The notes under the pieces: generated by a model | The model's input: only the letters and a program-made list of their open reading frames with translations | What the model was told of the DNA's origin: nothing | Databases searched by the model: none | Translations under genes and position numbers: made by a program | Shown here: piece by piece, positions 10,034 to 18,591 of the stretch | Position numbering within the stretch: the first letter of the stretch is position 1 | How the letters are laid out: each line of letters begins with the position of its first letter | Source of the DNA: Prostheceraeus crozeri | Lineage: Eukaryota; Platyhelminthes; Polycladida; Euryleptidae | DNA length: 64,000 nt | Assembly (NCBI GenBank): GCA_907163375.1 | Contig: CAJQUW010006801.1 | Span: forward strand, 1 to 64,000 | Direction of reading: 5' to 3'

Positions 10034-10870
10034 AATTTGAGAATTACAATTTTCTCGCTTAAATCATGACCGTTCCAGGACACCGAAAATCATAAAAGTT
10101 GAGAATTTCAAATTTGAGAATAACAATTTTTTCTCTCTCTTAAATCATGTCCTATAATTGATCTGCGGGTCTCCGATGTATTCAAAAATTCTTCTCATAT
10201 CCAAGTGTAAGAATATTTTACTTTGTGCTTGCAGATGTATGATTTCCCTTGTTAACTTCTGAATTCTTCTCCGCTTTGTCTCCAATCGAACAGATCTTTC
10301 AGTAGATCCAACCATTGTGACGATAAGATTTAAACTAAGATTGTAATGTGTCACGTTTTATGAATTGTGCGTGTTTAAATAGCAAGTGAAAATTATGAAT
10401 GGTGATCTAAGCAAAGCGGCATTGTAGGTGTATGAAGTTTGCTTGACAACATACAGGTATGACATGACGCGTATGATTAAATGTACTTGAATGACAATGG
10501 GGGAATTGCACCGCATTGTAAATCATTTCATCGACCAAAACGCGAGCCAGTTCACCGACCAAAACCAGAAATGTTGCGGTTTTGGTTCGACAGTCGGTCT
10601 CGACTATCGATACTGCGATATTGTATTGAATGCTTGCTATAACAACAGAATATTCCCTCAAAGCAGAGAATGAATTAATAGATTGCTTTTATGTTATTAA
10701 CGCTATGTTATGAATGCACAACCCGTATAATCCCCTAAAACAATCATGCGGTTTGAGAAATGTGGTAACAGATGTTGCTATTGTCTTAATACAGATAAAA
10801 CAAACAATAACCTCTTAATGAGAGTTCATAAAAATAAATTGGAACATTGTTAAACAAGACATTTTATTTC
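10034..10870. other. Left subterminal region without recognised genes
   Basis: After one more copy of the ACCGTTCCAGGACACC phrase, the sequence from about 10145 is less A/T-rich than the rest of the element. It holds short frames on both strands, none with a recognisable family. It may be regulatory or an old insertion. The only frame with a somewhat protein-like composition is listed separately. Confidence 0.4.
10145..10315 (-). CDS. Possible small basic protein near the left end
   Basis: A 56-codon frame starting MVGSTERSVRLETKRRR, with a basic segment followed by an amphipathic stretch (KLTREIIHLQAQSKIF). The start lacks the A/T-only context of the other element genes, and there is no homologue in element A. 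I do not recognise it, and it may be chance. Confidence 0.2.
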   Translation of the reverse strand: MVGSTERSVRLETKRRRIQKLTREIIHLQAQSKIFLHLDMRRIFEYIGDPQINYRT

Positions 10871-10877
10871 ATTTAAA

Positions 10878-11015
10878 ATGAGTAACATTTGAGACTTCCT
10901 AAAAAATATACGGCAAACAAACCACGTCAAATTTCAATTTAAATGAGATCGCTAATCAATTGGAAATAAAGAATTTTCACATATTGATGAGGGATGAATT
11001 ACTACTGATAAAATA
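10878..11015 (+). pseudogene. Duplicated 5' fragment of the protease gene
   Basis: About 138 bp resembling the first 45 codons of the protease at 11311. Both begin ATGAGNNNNA and share the segment AATCAATTGG.AATAAAGAATTTTCA and GATGAATTAC, but this copy has an early stop and drifts away after ACTGATAAAAT. It is a decayed partial duplication. Confidence 0.6.
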
Positions 11016-11104
11016 TGTGCGAAACACTAACTCCGCTAATCAACTGATTCCTTACAAATGTAACGTTTTAATTTAGATTAAATTAAATCATTTCAAAATC
11101 GAAT

Positions 11105-11275
11105 AAGTAGTAAGGAAAGTCATCATTGTGGAACAGTTTTAAATCAATACCCCCCAAGTAGTAAGGAAAGTCATCACTATGAAACAGTTTTAAATCAATA
11201 CCCCCTTCTGACTAAGTAGTAAGGAAAGTCATCATTGTGGAACAGTTTTAAATCAATACCCCCTCCCTTCTGACT
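11105..11275. repeat. Three tandem copies of a 51-59 bp unit before the protease
   Basis: Units start at 11105, 11156 and 11214 with AAGTAGTAAGGAAAGTCATC, continue CAGTTTTAAATCAATACCCCC, and the later two carry an extra CTTCTGACT. They lie just upstream of the protease start. Confidence 0.85.
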
Positions 11276-11310
11276 TCTAGGGGTCCCTTAAGAAATTTTT
11301 TTATTATAAA

Positions 11311-11731
11311 ATGAGCATAAATGAGTTTTTGAAATTATATGGAACACAAACAACAACGAATTTCGATTTAAAGAAAATCGCAAATCAATTGGGAATAAAG
11401 AATTTTCATGTTCTAATGAGAGACGAATTACAATTCCTAAAAAATAAGCCAACAATAACTATAAATTTCATAACAAACCTTCATACGTCAGATGAAAAAG
11501 GAATACATTGGTCTGCAGGTATCTTTAATAAAAATCGAGATAATTGGTTCGACTCTTATGGACTTCCACCTACAAACGAAGTCAAAAATTACTTGGCAAT
11601 GGAATTTATAATACAATTCAAATTCAAAACCGGGAACTACTTATTGTGGTCCATTATGTCTTTATGTTTTATTTAAACTACAAAAAGGGGTACCATTTCT
11701 TGATATTATGTTAGAATTGAACGAACCGTAG
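11311..11731 (+). pseudogene. Adenain-like cysteine protease (frameshifted)
   Basis: Polinton proteases cut capsid precursors and use a His-Asp/Glu-Gln-Cys set. Here the His lies in GIHWSAG (about residue 71) and the acid in WFDSYGLPP (about residue 90). The first frame runs 121 codons from an ATG preceded by TTTATTATAAA. Near 11640 a one-base change puts the Cys-containing segment (YCG near 11645) into another frame, which runs on to a stop at 11729-11731, inside a hairpin. It faces the integrase gene tail to tail. The identity is firm, but the gene is broken as written. Confidence 0.8.
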
Positions 11732-11767
11732 GTTCTATGGCTACGCCTAACAAGGGAATTTCATTCC
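11723..11767. terminator. Row of short hairpins between convergent genes
   Basis: GAACC-GTA-GGTTC, then TGGC-TAC-GCC, then GGGAA-TTTCA-TTCCC. The first two match the double-hairpin family found inside other genes of the element. The position between two gene ends would suit transcript termination or 3'-end formation, but that is inference. Confidence 0.45.
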
Positions 11768-11796
11768 CGAAACGTTAGTTCCAATAATAATGATAA

Positions 11797-13086
11797 TTAA
11801 AAATCACTTCGTTGTAATTCATTTTGATAAAATCGGCCTCTGATATTTTCATCATGTAAATCTTTGATTTCGCAAGTAATCGGATAAGTTTGATTTATTT
11901 TACAAACTTCAAGTATTTCTTTAGTCCAGTATCCGACGAAGCCTTTTTCAAATTTATTCTTATATTTAAATATTCTAACTCTATCTCCAATTTTAAATTT
12001 CGGCTTAAGTTTCTGCAAATTCGGATTACTCTCATTCGAATAATTATTCTCGAATATTTTTTTTCTTTTCAAATCAGGGTCGTCAGAAGCATTCTTCGGG
12101 GTTTCTTCAATACCAAAATGAACTTTATTATCGTACTCTTCTACAACTCCTGGTAATATCTTCAACCATTTCTGATTTCTTTGCTCAGTAAATTTCTTGA
12201 ATAATTTATTTTTTAACGTCCGATTGAATCCTTCTATCACTACAGCTTTTCCTGCGTTTTCAGTTGAATAAACAGTTTCAAATAGTGGCTGAACGTTTCT
12301 GTTATAAAATTCCGACCCTTTATCAACAAACAATTTTTTTGGCTCTCTCTTACTTTCTTTAAAGATTTCTTCAAACGCATATTTAACTGATAGACCACTT
12401 TTATTTTTTAAAGGCTTTACCCAAGCGTATCGTGTTTATAAATATATGACGGTCAATGCGTATTTATAATCTTTTTCATTCGGCATATGAATGAGATCAG
12501 CACTCCAAATATCATCTTTATTAAATACTTTTACTTTCAATAAATATTTAGGCCTTCTGTATTCTTTATGAATTTCGGAGGCGTAGGTTCGAGCGTTGCT
12601 CTCAGACAGCTTTGCTCTCGTTTCATTTAAACCCTGACCGAATAATATTTTAGCTTGTAAAGCTTTCTTAACAAACATTCTTTCAATTTTTTCTCTAAAG
12701 GAAGGATTCTGAATACTATCTAATTCCTGAATCATCTTCTTATCAGCTGCATGTCGAGAACTTAGGTCATGATTTCGATGAGCTGAATCATGCCTGTAAG
12801 CTGCGGCATCTACTCTATTTATTGGTTCTTCACCTGGTTTCGGATTATTATTCTCATCTAGTCTTATATCTAATCGAGTTCCTGGACCGGTATATGAATG
12901 ACCAGGAAGATGTTTTTCTTTCGAATATTTACTACAAATAAATCCAGGAAAGTTTTCTAATGCTTTTTGTATGTCACCTCCAATATGCTGACAATTTGAG
13001 TTTTTATTTTTGTTTGATAGATAATTCAATGAATCTAAATTAGTAATTTTTAATTTAATTAAATTTTCGGAATTTGTAGAATTCAT
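11797..13086 (-). pseudogene. Phospholipase A2-integrase fusion (one in-frame stop)
   Basis: One frame of 429 codons from MNSTNSENL. Residues about 34-125 resemble the parvovirus VP1-type phospholipase A2: calcium loop YTGPG (65-69) and catalytic HD (99-100) in DAAAYRHDSAH, where His replaces the usual Tyr at 103. After a helical linker with a KKALQAKILFGQGL stretch come the retroviral-type integrase residues Asp197 (IWSADL), Asp255 (VDKGSEF) and Glu285 (IEGFNRT), then a C-terminal SH3/chromo-like KIGDRVRIFKY part. A TAA at 12436-12438 (codon 217) splits the gene between the first and second Asp, with no frameshift. The start is the first ATG after the hairpin at 13119-13131; the open frame runs further upstream only through that hairpin. 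Confidence 0.8.
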
Positions 13087-13118
13087 TTTAAAAGATAAAA
13101 TAAAAGTTTTACCGGATC

Positions 13119-13144
13119 GGACCAAAGGTCCTGAGGTTATTACC
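13119..13144. repeat. Double hairpin, GGACC-AAA-GGTCC plus GGT-TATT-ACC
   Basis: Two adjacent stems separated by TGA, lying between two minus-strand genes. It is an inverted relative of the double hairpin at 15797-15823. Confidence 0.65.
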
Positions 13145-13622
13145 GAATCATACTAGGACTTAGATATATTCCAGAACCATCTTTAGTTTCCTTAATTTCA
13201 ATTAAATCATCAACATTGTGGAGAATATTTTTAAGAACTCGTTTTCCTTCATCAACTAAATTTAATTTACTAATAAAATTATCTACTATTCCGTCACCCC
13301 TAGCAACTTTCTCTAACTCTCTATTATGACGTTTTTGTTCTTCTAATGCTGCCTTCTCTGATTTATTTTTATTTACTGCTTAGACAATACCAGCTGTCCC
13401 ACCTGCAACACTTCCTGCTGCTGCTATGCCTCCTATTATTAGTGGAATTAATGGGAGAATCCCGCCATTCTTTTCTTCTTGTAATTGAATATTCTCTATC
13501 ATTGGTTTACTTATGTAATACTTTTTTTTGCTAATCGTAATAGTTTTCGGTGTATTTTTGTCAACAATATTACGTAATTTTAATTCCACAGTTTTATTAT
13601 TATTACTTTTCGCTTGCGACAT
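13140..13622 (-). pseudogene. Small hydrophobic core-like protein (one in-frame stop)
   Basis: A 160-codon frame starting MSQAKSNNN. A basic N-terminal half ends in a Gly/Ala-rich hydrophobic segment (GGILPLIPLIIGGIAAAGS, about residues 52-71), then TAA at 13378-13380. The same frame then continues with a charged helix (KSEKAALEEQKRHNRELEK) to a tail containing DGSGIYLSPSM. The order hydrophobic stretch, charged helix and GSGIYL-type tail is widespread in Polintons and adintoviruses, where the protein is compared with small adenovirus core/cement proteins. It lies between the major capsid gene and the integrase fusion. Confidence 0.65.
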
Positions 13623-13665
13623 TTTTAATAAAAAATTTTAAGTTATCAAAAATTTGAATTAACTT

Positions 13666-13698
13666 ATCGGAGCGAAGCTCCTCGAGGCTTCAGCCGAT
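13666..13698. repeat. Nested double hairpin at the end of the capsid gene
   Basis: Stems GGAGC-GAA-GCTCC and GGC-TTCA-GCC enclosed by an outer ATCGG...CCGAT pair. It overlaps the last codons and stop of the major capsid gene. Confidence 0.65.
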
Positions 13699-15023
13699 CC
13701 TTGCCATCTTTCCATTAAGAATTTCAATAGAATATTTTACATCTTCTAGCAATAAACCATAAGCCATCAATGAAGTTGTGGAATCTTTCTTTTCAATATT
13801 AATTTTTACATCACAACCAGTCTTGATAATAACTTCAGATTGTGCACTTAAATCAAAACAGAAAACTGGATATAAATGTCTCCAATCTCCAGGAGTTAAT
13901 TGTGGTTCAACTCCAAATTCTATACAAAGATTTCGATAAGCATCATATCCTTCCATAAATTGATTATTGGTATCATCGAATCTTAATGGATCAATTGGAT
14001 ATCGGGTTTGATTTAATGAAACTTGTAAACTTCGAATTGTATTAATATGGAAGAGATTATTGTTTTTATCAAAACTTGGAGAATTATTTCTTTGAAATGT
14101 TAGTAATAAATATCTTGGTGTATTTGAAGTTCTAGTAAAATGCCAGTTAAATCTTTGTTCGGAAAAAGTTACTGAACTAGCAGTACGCTTCAGAAAATTT
14201 ACTGGAATTGGTTTGTTAGTATTTAATCTATTTGCAATATCTAATTCGACCTCTAAACTAGGAGTAATATGCTTAATCCACCATTCAAGTCTATCAATTT
14301 TAAATATGCTTTTTTTCCAGTCTTACCAAAAAAGATTAATTCATTATTTGCTGTGCGATGAATTATTAATTTAAATTTTAATTGATATGATATTTCATCA
14401 TAATCTAAATATCCGAATAATGGAGACAATGACCAATTTACTGTTTGCTTACTTTTCTTGTTAAATTCACGTCTTTCTTTATATACACTATTGTTTGTTT
14501 TATTTAAATGATTTGCAATATTTTATACATCTTTCGCAATTCCTGCTGCATCTGTTCCACCGTGAGTTAAATCATCAATAATTTTGCCATCATTAGTATC
14601 AGGAAACCAACCTTCGATTTCATACTTTTTATTATTTTCACCAATTGTTACAAATCTAAGCATTGTATCAATTACACCTGGAGAATCACTTATTGTTTCT
14701 ATATTTTGAGTTGCAACATCTAAACGCATTTGTGTGAATAATCTTGGAAAAAAATTATTCTCTAATGCAATATTATCGGTTTTTGGTAATGGTGTTGTAA
14801 AATTGGCATCACTATATAAAGAAATTTCACAGTGTAAAAATGAATCAGGTAGATATATATAACTCTGCTGATTATCAACTTCAAAAATTAAATCTCCTCC
14901 AGTATTTACTCTACTAGAAGATCCGGGATTCATAGCAATTCATATATAGTCATTCTTTTTTTGATTATAACTAACACCTGGTGGTTTATCTAATTCAAAT
15001 TTATTTTCAATTAGCGAAGACAT
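13690..15023 (-). pseudogene. Double jelly-roll major capsid protein (broken)
   Basis: The start MSSLIENKFELDKPP is preceded by TTTTTTATAAAA. Recognisable parts are an N-terminal region with SSRVNTGGDLIFEVDN, a middle region with the pair EWW near 14285, and the C-terminal segment MEGYDAYRNLCIEFG followed by DWRHLYPVFCFDLSAQ, characteristic of Polinton hexon-like capsid proteins. Breaks are TGA near 14943, TAA at 14523-14525 and a one-base shift near 14310. Total length of about 445 codons is usual for the family. The last codons run into a hairpin. It would form the trimeric capsomer of an icosahedral particle. Confidence 0.8.
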
Positions 15024-15059
15024 TTTTATAAAAAATAATTTGATTTTTTGTTTTTCTCA

Positions 15060-15240
15060 CACACAGAAAAAATTCTGCTAAAATAATTTTACTAAAAAAT
15101 TTTGCTAAAAAATTTTACTAAAAACATTTGCTAATCAATTTTACTAAAAAATTTTGCCAAAATAATTTAACTAAAAAAAATTTTGCTAAAAAATTTTACT
15201 AAAAAAATTTTATTAAAATATTATTTTAGAATTTTGCTAG
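15060..15240. repeat. Degenerate A/T tandem repeat
   Basis: About twelve copies of a 14-16 bp unit alternating ATTTTACTAAAA and ATTTTGCTAAAA, directly upstream of the major capsid start on its strand, so possibly part of its promoter region. Confidence 0.7.
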
Positions 15241-15395
15241 ACCAGATCCGCTACAGCTTTGCTGGTTAGACCGAAGGTTGCTGCTCACGCCATTAGCTCT
15301 TATTTCTTCAATTGAAGGTTTTATGGCTACGCCTGATTTCTTCTTATGTTTACTATCAGACGGAGCTCCGCTCCTCAAGGTTTCCCCCACAGCTA
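15235..15395. repeat. Cluster of GC-rich hairpins
   Basis: Short stems AGC-TTT-GCT, ACC-GAA-GGT, TGGC-TAC-GCC and GGAGC-TCC-GCTCC in an otherwise A/T-only intergenic region between the capsid gene and the end of the minor capsid gene. Confidence 0.55.
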
Positions 15396-15427
15396 TGTTA
15401 GCAATTTTTTTTTGTTTCCTCTGAAAG

Positions 15428-15754
15428 TTATTTTAAATTTTTTAGTTCTTCAGAATCATTCCTAAGTTTACGAATAGCTTCTAGTTGTTTTAATTCGTTT
15501 TGAGACTTAACAGCATTTGATATTGAACTAGCTGTACTACCTATAGCAGCTGTTCCTTTTGCAGCAGATGCAATCATATCTTTATTATTTTTAATTAAGT
15601 TAACGATACTTCCAATACAAGAAAAGATGCCAGCTCCTTCCGTGTGAACTGTTTCTCTATTATCATAATGATAAACAGGATTCATACGTGGTTCATGAGC
15701 AATTCTTTGATTTGAAGCAAAATGTTTAAGATTGTGTTTATAAATTATAGGCAT
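15428..15754 (-). CDS. Membrane-active minor capsid protein (pVI-like)
   Basis: An intact frame of 108 codons from MPIIYKHNLKH. A basic N-terminal part with NPVYHYDNRETVH is followed by GAGIFSCIGSIVNLIK, an amphipathic Gly-rich helix typical of Polinton minor capsid proteins compared with adenovirus pVI. An Ala/Ser-rich helical stretch (KGTAAIGSTASSISNAVK) and a charged C-terminus follow. It is one of the few uninterrupted genes of element B. It lies directly downstream of the fibre-like gene and upstream of the major capsid gene, all on the same strand, as expected for a late structural cluster. Confidence 0.6.
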   Translation of the reverse strand: MPIIYKHNLKHFASNQRIAHEPRMNPVYHYDNRETVHTEGAGIFSCIGSIVNLIKNNKDMIASAAKGTAAIGSTASSISNAVKSQNELKQLEAIRKLRNDSEELKNLK

Positions 15755-15796
15755 TTTTAGAAATAAATTTGACTTTTAGGAAAAATATTTACGATT

Positions 15797-15823
15797 GGTT
15801 AGTAACCTGAGGACCTTTGGTCC
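15797..15823. repeat. Double hairpin, GGTT-AGT-AACC plus GGACC-TTT-GGTCC
   Basis: Two stems separated by TGA. Reverse-complemented, it aligns with the double hairpin at 13119-13144, showing a family present in both orientations. Confidence 0.7.
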
Positions 15824-15825
15824 GT

Positions 15826-16713
15826 TTAAGATTTACGTTTGTGAATGTCCAACAACTTCGTGATAACTTTATTAATTGTCTTTTGCACTTTATCTATTGC
15901 GTCAAGTAGCATGTGATGTACTTTAATTTCTTTTCTATTTACTTGCATTTTCTCCTGATTCATCTTCAACGACGTTTTAAGAGCATTTAACTTAATTTTA
16001 AGAACATCTAATTGTCTTTTAACAGCATCTAACTGTTCTTTATTTTCTTTAGAGTTTTCTTGTAAATTTTTCTTTAATTCATTTTCTTAATTGATTTTAA
16101 GAGTTTTCATTTTATCAACTTTTTGATTAAGTGAGTTTACTTCATTTATTATTCTATTCATCTTTTTCATTTGTTGAGTAATTTTAGAACTTAATTCATC
16201 AATACTTTTTTGGAATGTAGTTTGTAACTGCTTTAATTTTTTTTAAATTCTTTCAGGTAGTTTTTCTATTTCATCTTCTAATTGTTCTTTCAATAGTTGT
16301 TTCTGATGTTTATTTTTAATGACTGCAGATTTTAACTTTATAGAAAGTAATATTAAAATTTTTGATTGTTCAGAAATCTTTTTAAAAAGTTTTGCTATTT
16401 CTGCTTCTAGCTCTCTATCCTTTTTATCAAGTTTTAATAATTTTTCGTTTCATGATTTGTCATTAAGTTTAAGCAACTTTAATTCGTTCATCAGTGGAAC
16501 CAAAACATCGTCTATATATTTTTCCTTTAAGTCATTGATTTGTGTATCAACATATTGTTTATTTGTTAACTCTGTATTTTGTTGCGGAAGAATAGAAAGA
16601 TGCAATGGACCAGATAAAACGTCTCCAGTTTTCATGATATAATTTTCTATCTCTATTTCAAATTCACGATTATTCGGGATATATGCACCTCCACCAACAT
16701 TTGGTAACATCAT
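15826..16713 (-). pseudogene. Tail-fibre-like coiled-coil protein (three in-frame stops)
   Basis: A single 295-codon frame from MMLPNVGGGAYIPNN. Residues 29-56 contain KTGDVLSGPLHLS and ELTNKQYVDTQI, a pattern typical of phage tail-fibre and collar repeats (TG..SGPL then NKQYVD). The rest is a long heptad-rich coiled coil of Lys, Glu, Leu and Ile, suiting a trimeric fibre stalk. Stops in the same frame are TGA at 16450-16452, TAA at 16243-16245 and TAA at 16087-16089, with no frameshift anywhere. A role as vertex fibre for attachment is inferred from the motif and the place in the structural cluster. I cannot see a knob domain. Confidence 0.6.
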
Positions 16714-16789
16714 TTTTAAAACAATAAAAAAGTAATTTTTTTTATATAATGAGAAAAAAAATAAAATTTTTTCTAATAAAAATAAAAAA
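16714..16789. promoter_or_regulatory. Divergent promoter region
   Basis: An almost pure A/T stretch of 76 bp between the divergent fibre-like gene (minus) and the clamp-like gene (plus). Both starts have the common context of a T-rich stretch, ATT or TAT, then four to seven A before the TG. Similar contexts precede at least ten starts in the two elements. Confidence 0.45.
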
Positions 16790-18141
16790 ATGGAAAAAGT
16801 AAATTTAAAAAAATTATATTTGTCCGCATCATCCTGTTCTTCTTATTCGAGAGATCAACGGGATTTGAAAATAAATGTTTTGATAATAATAATAATCCAT
16901 GTATAGATGTTAATATTTTATTTGAATTACAAGCCGAAATATTTAGAGAACAGACTAAAGGTTTACCATCTATTGAAACTAATTATTGTATTTTTCCAGG
17001 TGATCCATTTATAAAATTTATGGAGATTGTAAGTAAGTATAATGATGTGGCTTACGTAGAATTAAATAAAGAAAATATGGTTATAATAGGTCATAATAAT
17101 GTTCATGGTTTTATTAGAGCAGTTTTGCCGATTAGTAATACTGATTGGATAGAAACTAAAATTATTAATTATATCAATATTAAAGAATTAGTTAAAAAAT
17201 TAAAATCTTTTTCCAAAGAAAAAATAAGATTATTTGTTGATGAACAAAACCAATATAATATTCATATCGAGAGTAAAAAGCATAGCGAAGAATTATTATG
17301 TCAAGTTTATTATAGAGATACAATTTATAAAGAAGAAACATTAGAAATGCCCCAAAGATATGATGATGATACGTATATAGGATTATATTCCAACTTAAAG
17401 ATTAATTTATTAAAATCTTACGTCAATGGTTTGGCCCAACAAGAGAAAATTTATATGTGGACAACACCTTATACTATTAACAATGACCATAATCATAATC
17501 ATAATAAACGAACCGAAGGTTCTAGGGCTTTGCCCGATCTTAAAGAATCTTATGATAATAATGATGATTCTGAAACACCTGAAAAAGGTGTAAATGGTAA
17601 AAAAGATTGTAAAAATATTAGTAATTATAAAAATTTAAGTGAAGAAAAATTTATATCTCATACTGATGTACATGATATTAATACTACATATAATCAAAAT
17701 TTATCTAAATTTCATTTTCTTACAATTGAAAATAATAATGATGGAATAGTTGAAGATACTGTTAGACAACTATGTGTCGGGTCTACAAAATTTAAATTAG
17801 GATTTACATCTAATCAATTTAAAATTTTATCATCTTTAATAAAAACTAAAAGTGATTCAGATTATGGTGGTACTATTAAATTTTCCAAAAGAGATCAAAG
17901 ACCAATATTTTTCTCTATTATATTATTATCAGATAAGAAATTTAATTTAGAGTTAGATATTACAATAAGAGAATGGTATCCTATCAGGGAATGGCATCCT
18001 ATACCAAAAAGTGTAATTTATGATGTTGAAAAATCAATTTATGATGATGATGAAGAATCAATAGTTAGTGAAAAAAATTTAAATTATCTTTTGATAAAAC
18101 GTTATATGATAAAACTTAATATGATAAAGAAAATAAAATAA
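16790..18141 (+). pseudogene. Possible sliding-clamp-like replication protein (frameshifted)
   Basis: The first ATG at 16790 opens a short frame; after a shift in the ATAATAATAAT stretch near 16890 the main frame continues to 18141 (ORF from 17020, 373 codons). Two similar halves are suggested: one with DPFIKFMEIVSKYNDVAYVEL and KELVKKLKSFSKEKIRLFVDE, one with TSNQFKILSSLI, YGGTIKFSKR and RPIFFSIILLSDKK. The strand-and-helix rhythm resembles PCNA/Rad9-type clamps. The position directly before polymerase B fits a processivity factor. The linker (about residues 150-230) holds a His/Asn repeat and a double hairpin. The fold call is inference, and I do not recognise the family by name. Confidence 0.4.
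17510..17535. repeat. Double hairpin inside the clamp-like gene
   Basis: GAACC-GAA-GGTTC, TA, GGGC-TTT-GCCC. In frame it encodes part of RTEGSRALPD, inserted after a His/Asn-rich run. Confidence 0.75.
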
Positions 18142-18233
18142 TTTAAGAACGTGAAATGTATAATAATATATGATAAAACTTAATATGATAAAGAAAATAA
18201 AATAACTTAAGAACGTGAAATGTATAATAATAT
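18106..18233 (+). repeat. 64-bp direct tandem duplication
   Basis: Copies at 18106-18169 and 18170-18233, each starting ATGATAAAACTTAATATG, with one base difference. The first copy contains the end of the clamp-like gene. Confidence 0.9.
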
Positions 18234-18565
18234 AAAATAACACTCAAGTCCTTGATATTAGAATGTTTATATCTAAAATTAAAACACCACTTTTTCTTTA
18301 AAAAATAAAAAAATGGAAAATACCAAGTTTTATTGTAACTTATGTAAAAAAAAGTTGCAAACAAAAAGAAGTTATCAATCTCATTTAAATAGTAAATTGC
18401 ATTTACAAAATGTAGATCGAGTTGATGAAGGAATTATATTAAAATTAAATAATTATATAAACTATCTAGAAACATTACCTACTGATATAAAAGTTAAAAA
18501 AATGTTTGATGATTATTCACATTCGGAATATAAAAAAGTTTTTAATAGTGAAAATGAACATGTAC

Positions 18566-18591
18566 GAACCGAAGGTTCTAGGGCTTCGCCC
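18566..18591. repeat. Double hairpin inside polymerase B N-terminal region
   Basis: GAACC-GAA-GGTTC, TA, GGGC-TTC-GCCC, nearly identical to 17510-17535 and read in the same frame (RTEGSRASP), in a low-complexity acidic segment of the protein. Confidence 0.75.

Noticed and set aside
10407-10673. Overlapping small genes near the left end of element B
   Set aside because: Frames on both strands have no recognised motif, lack the element start context and show host-like composition.
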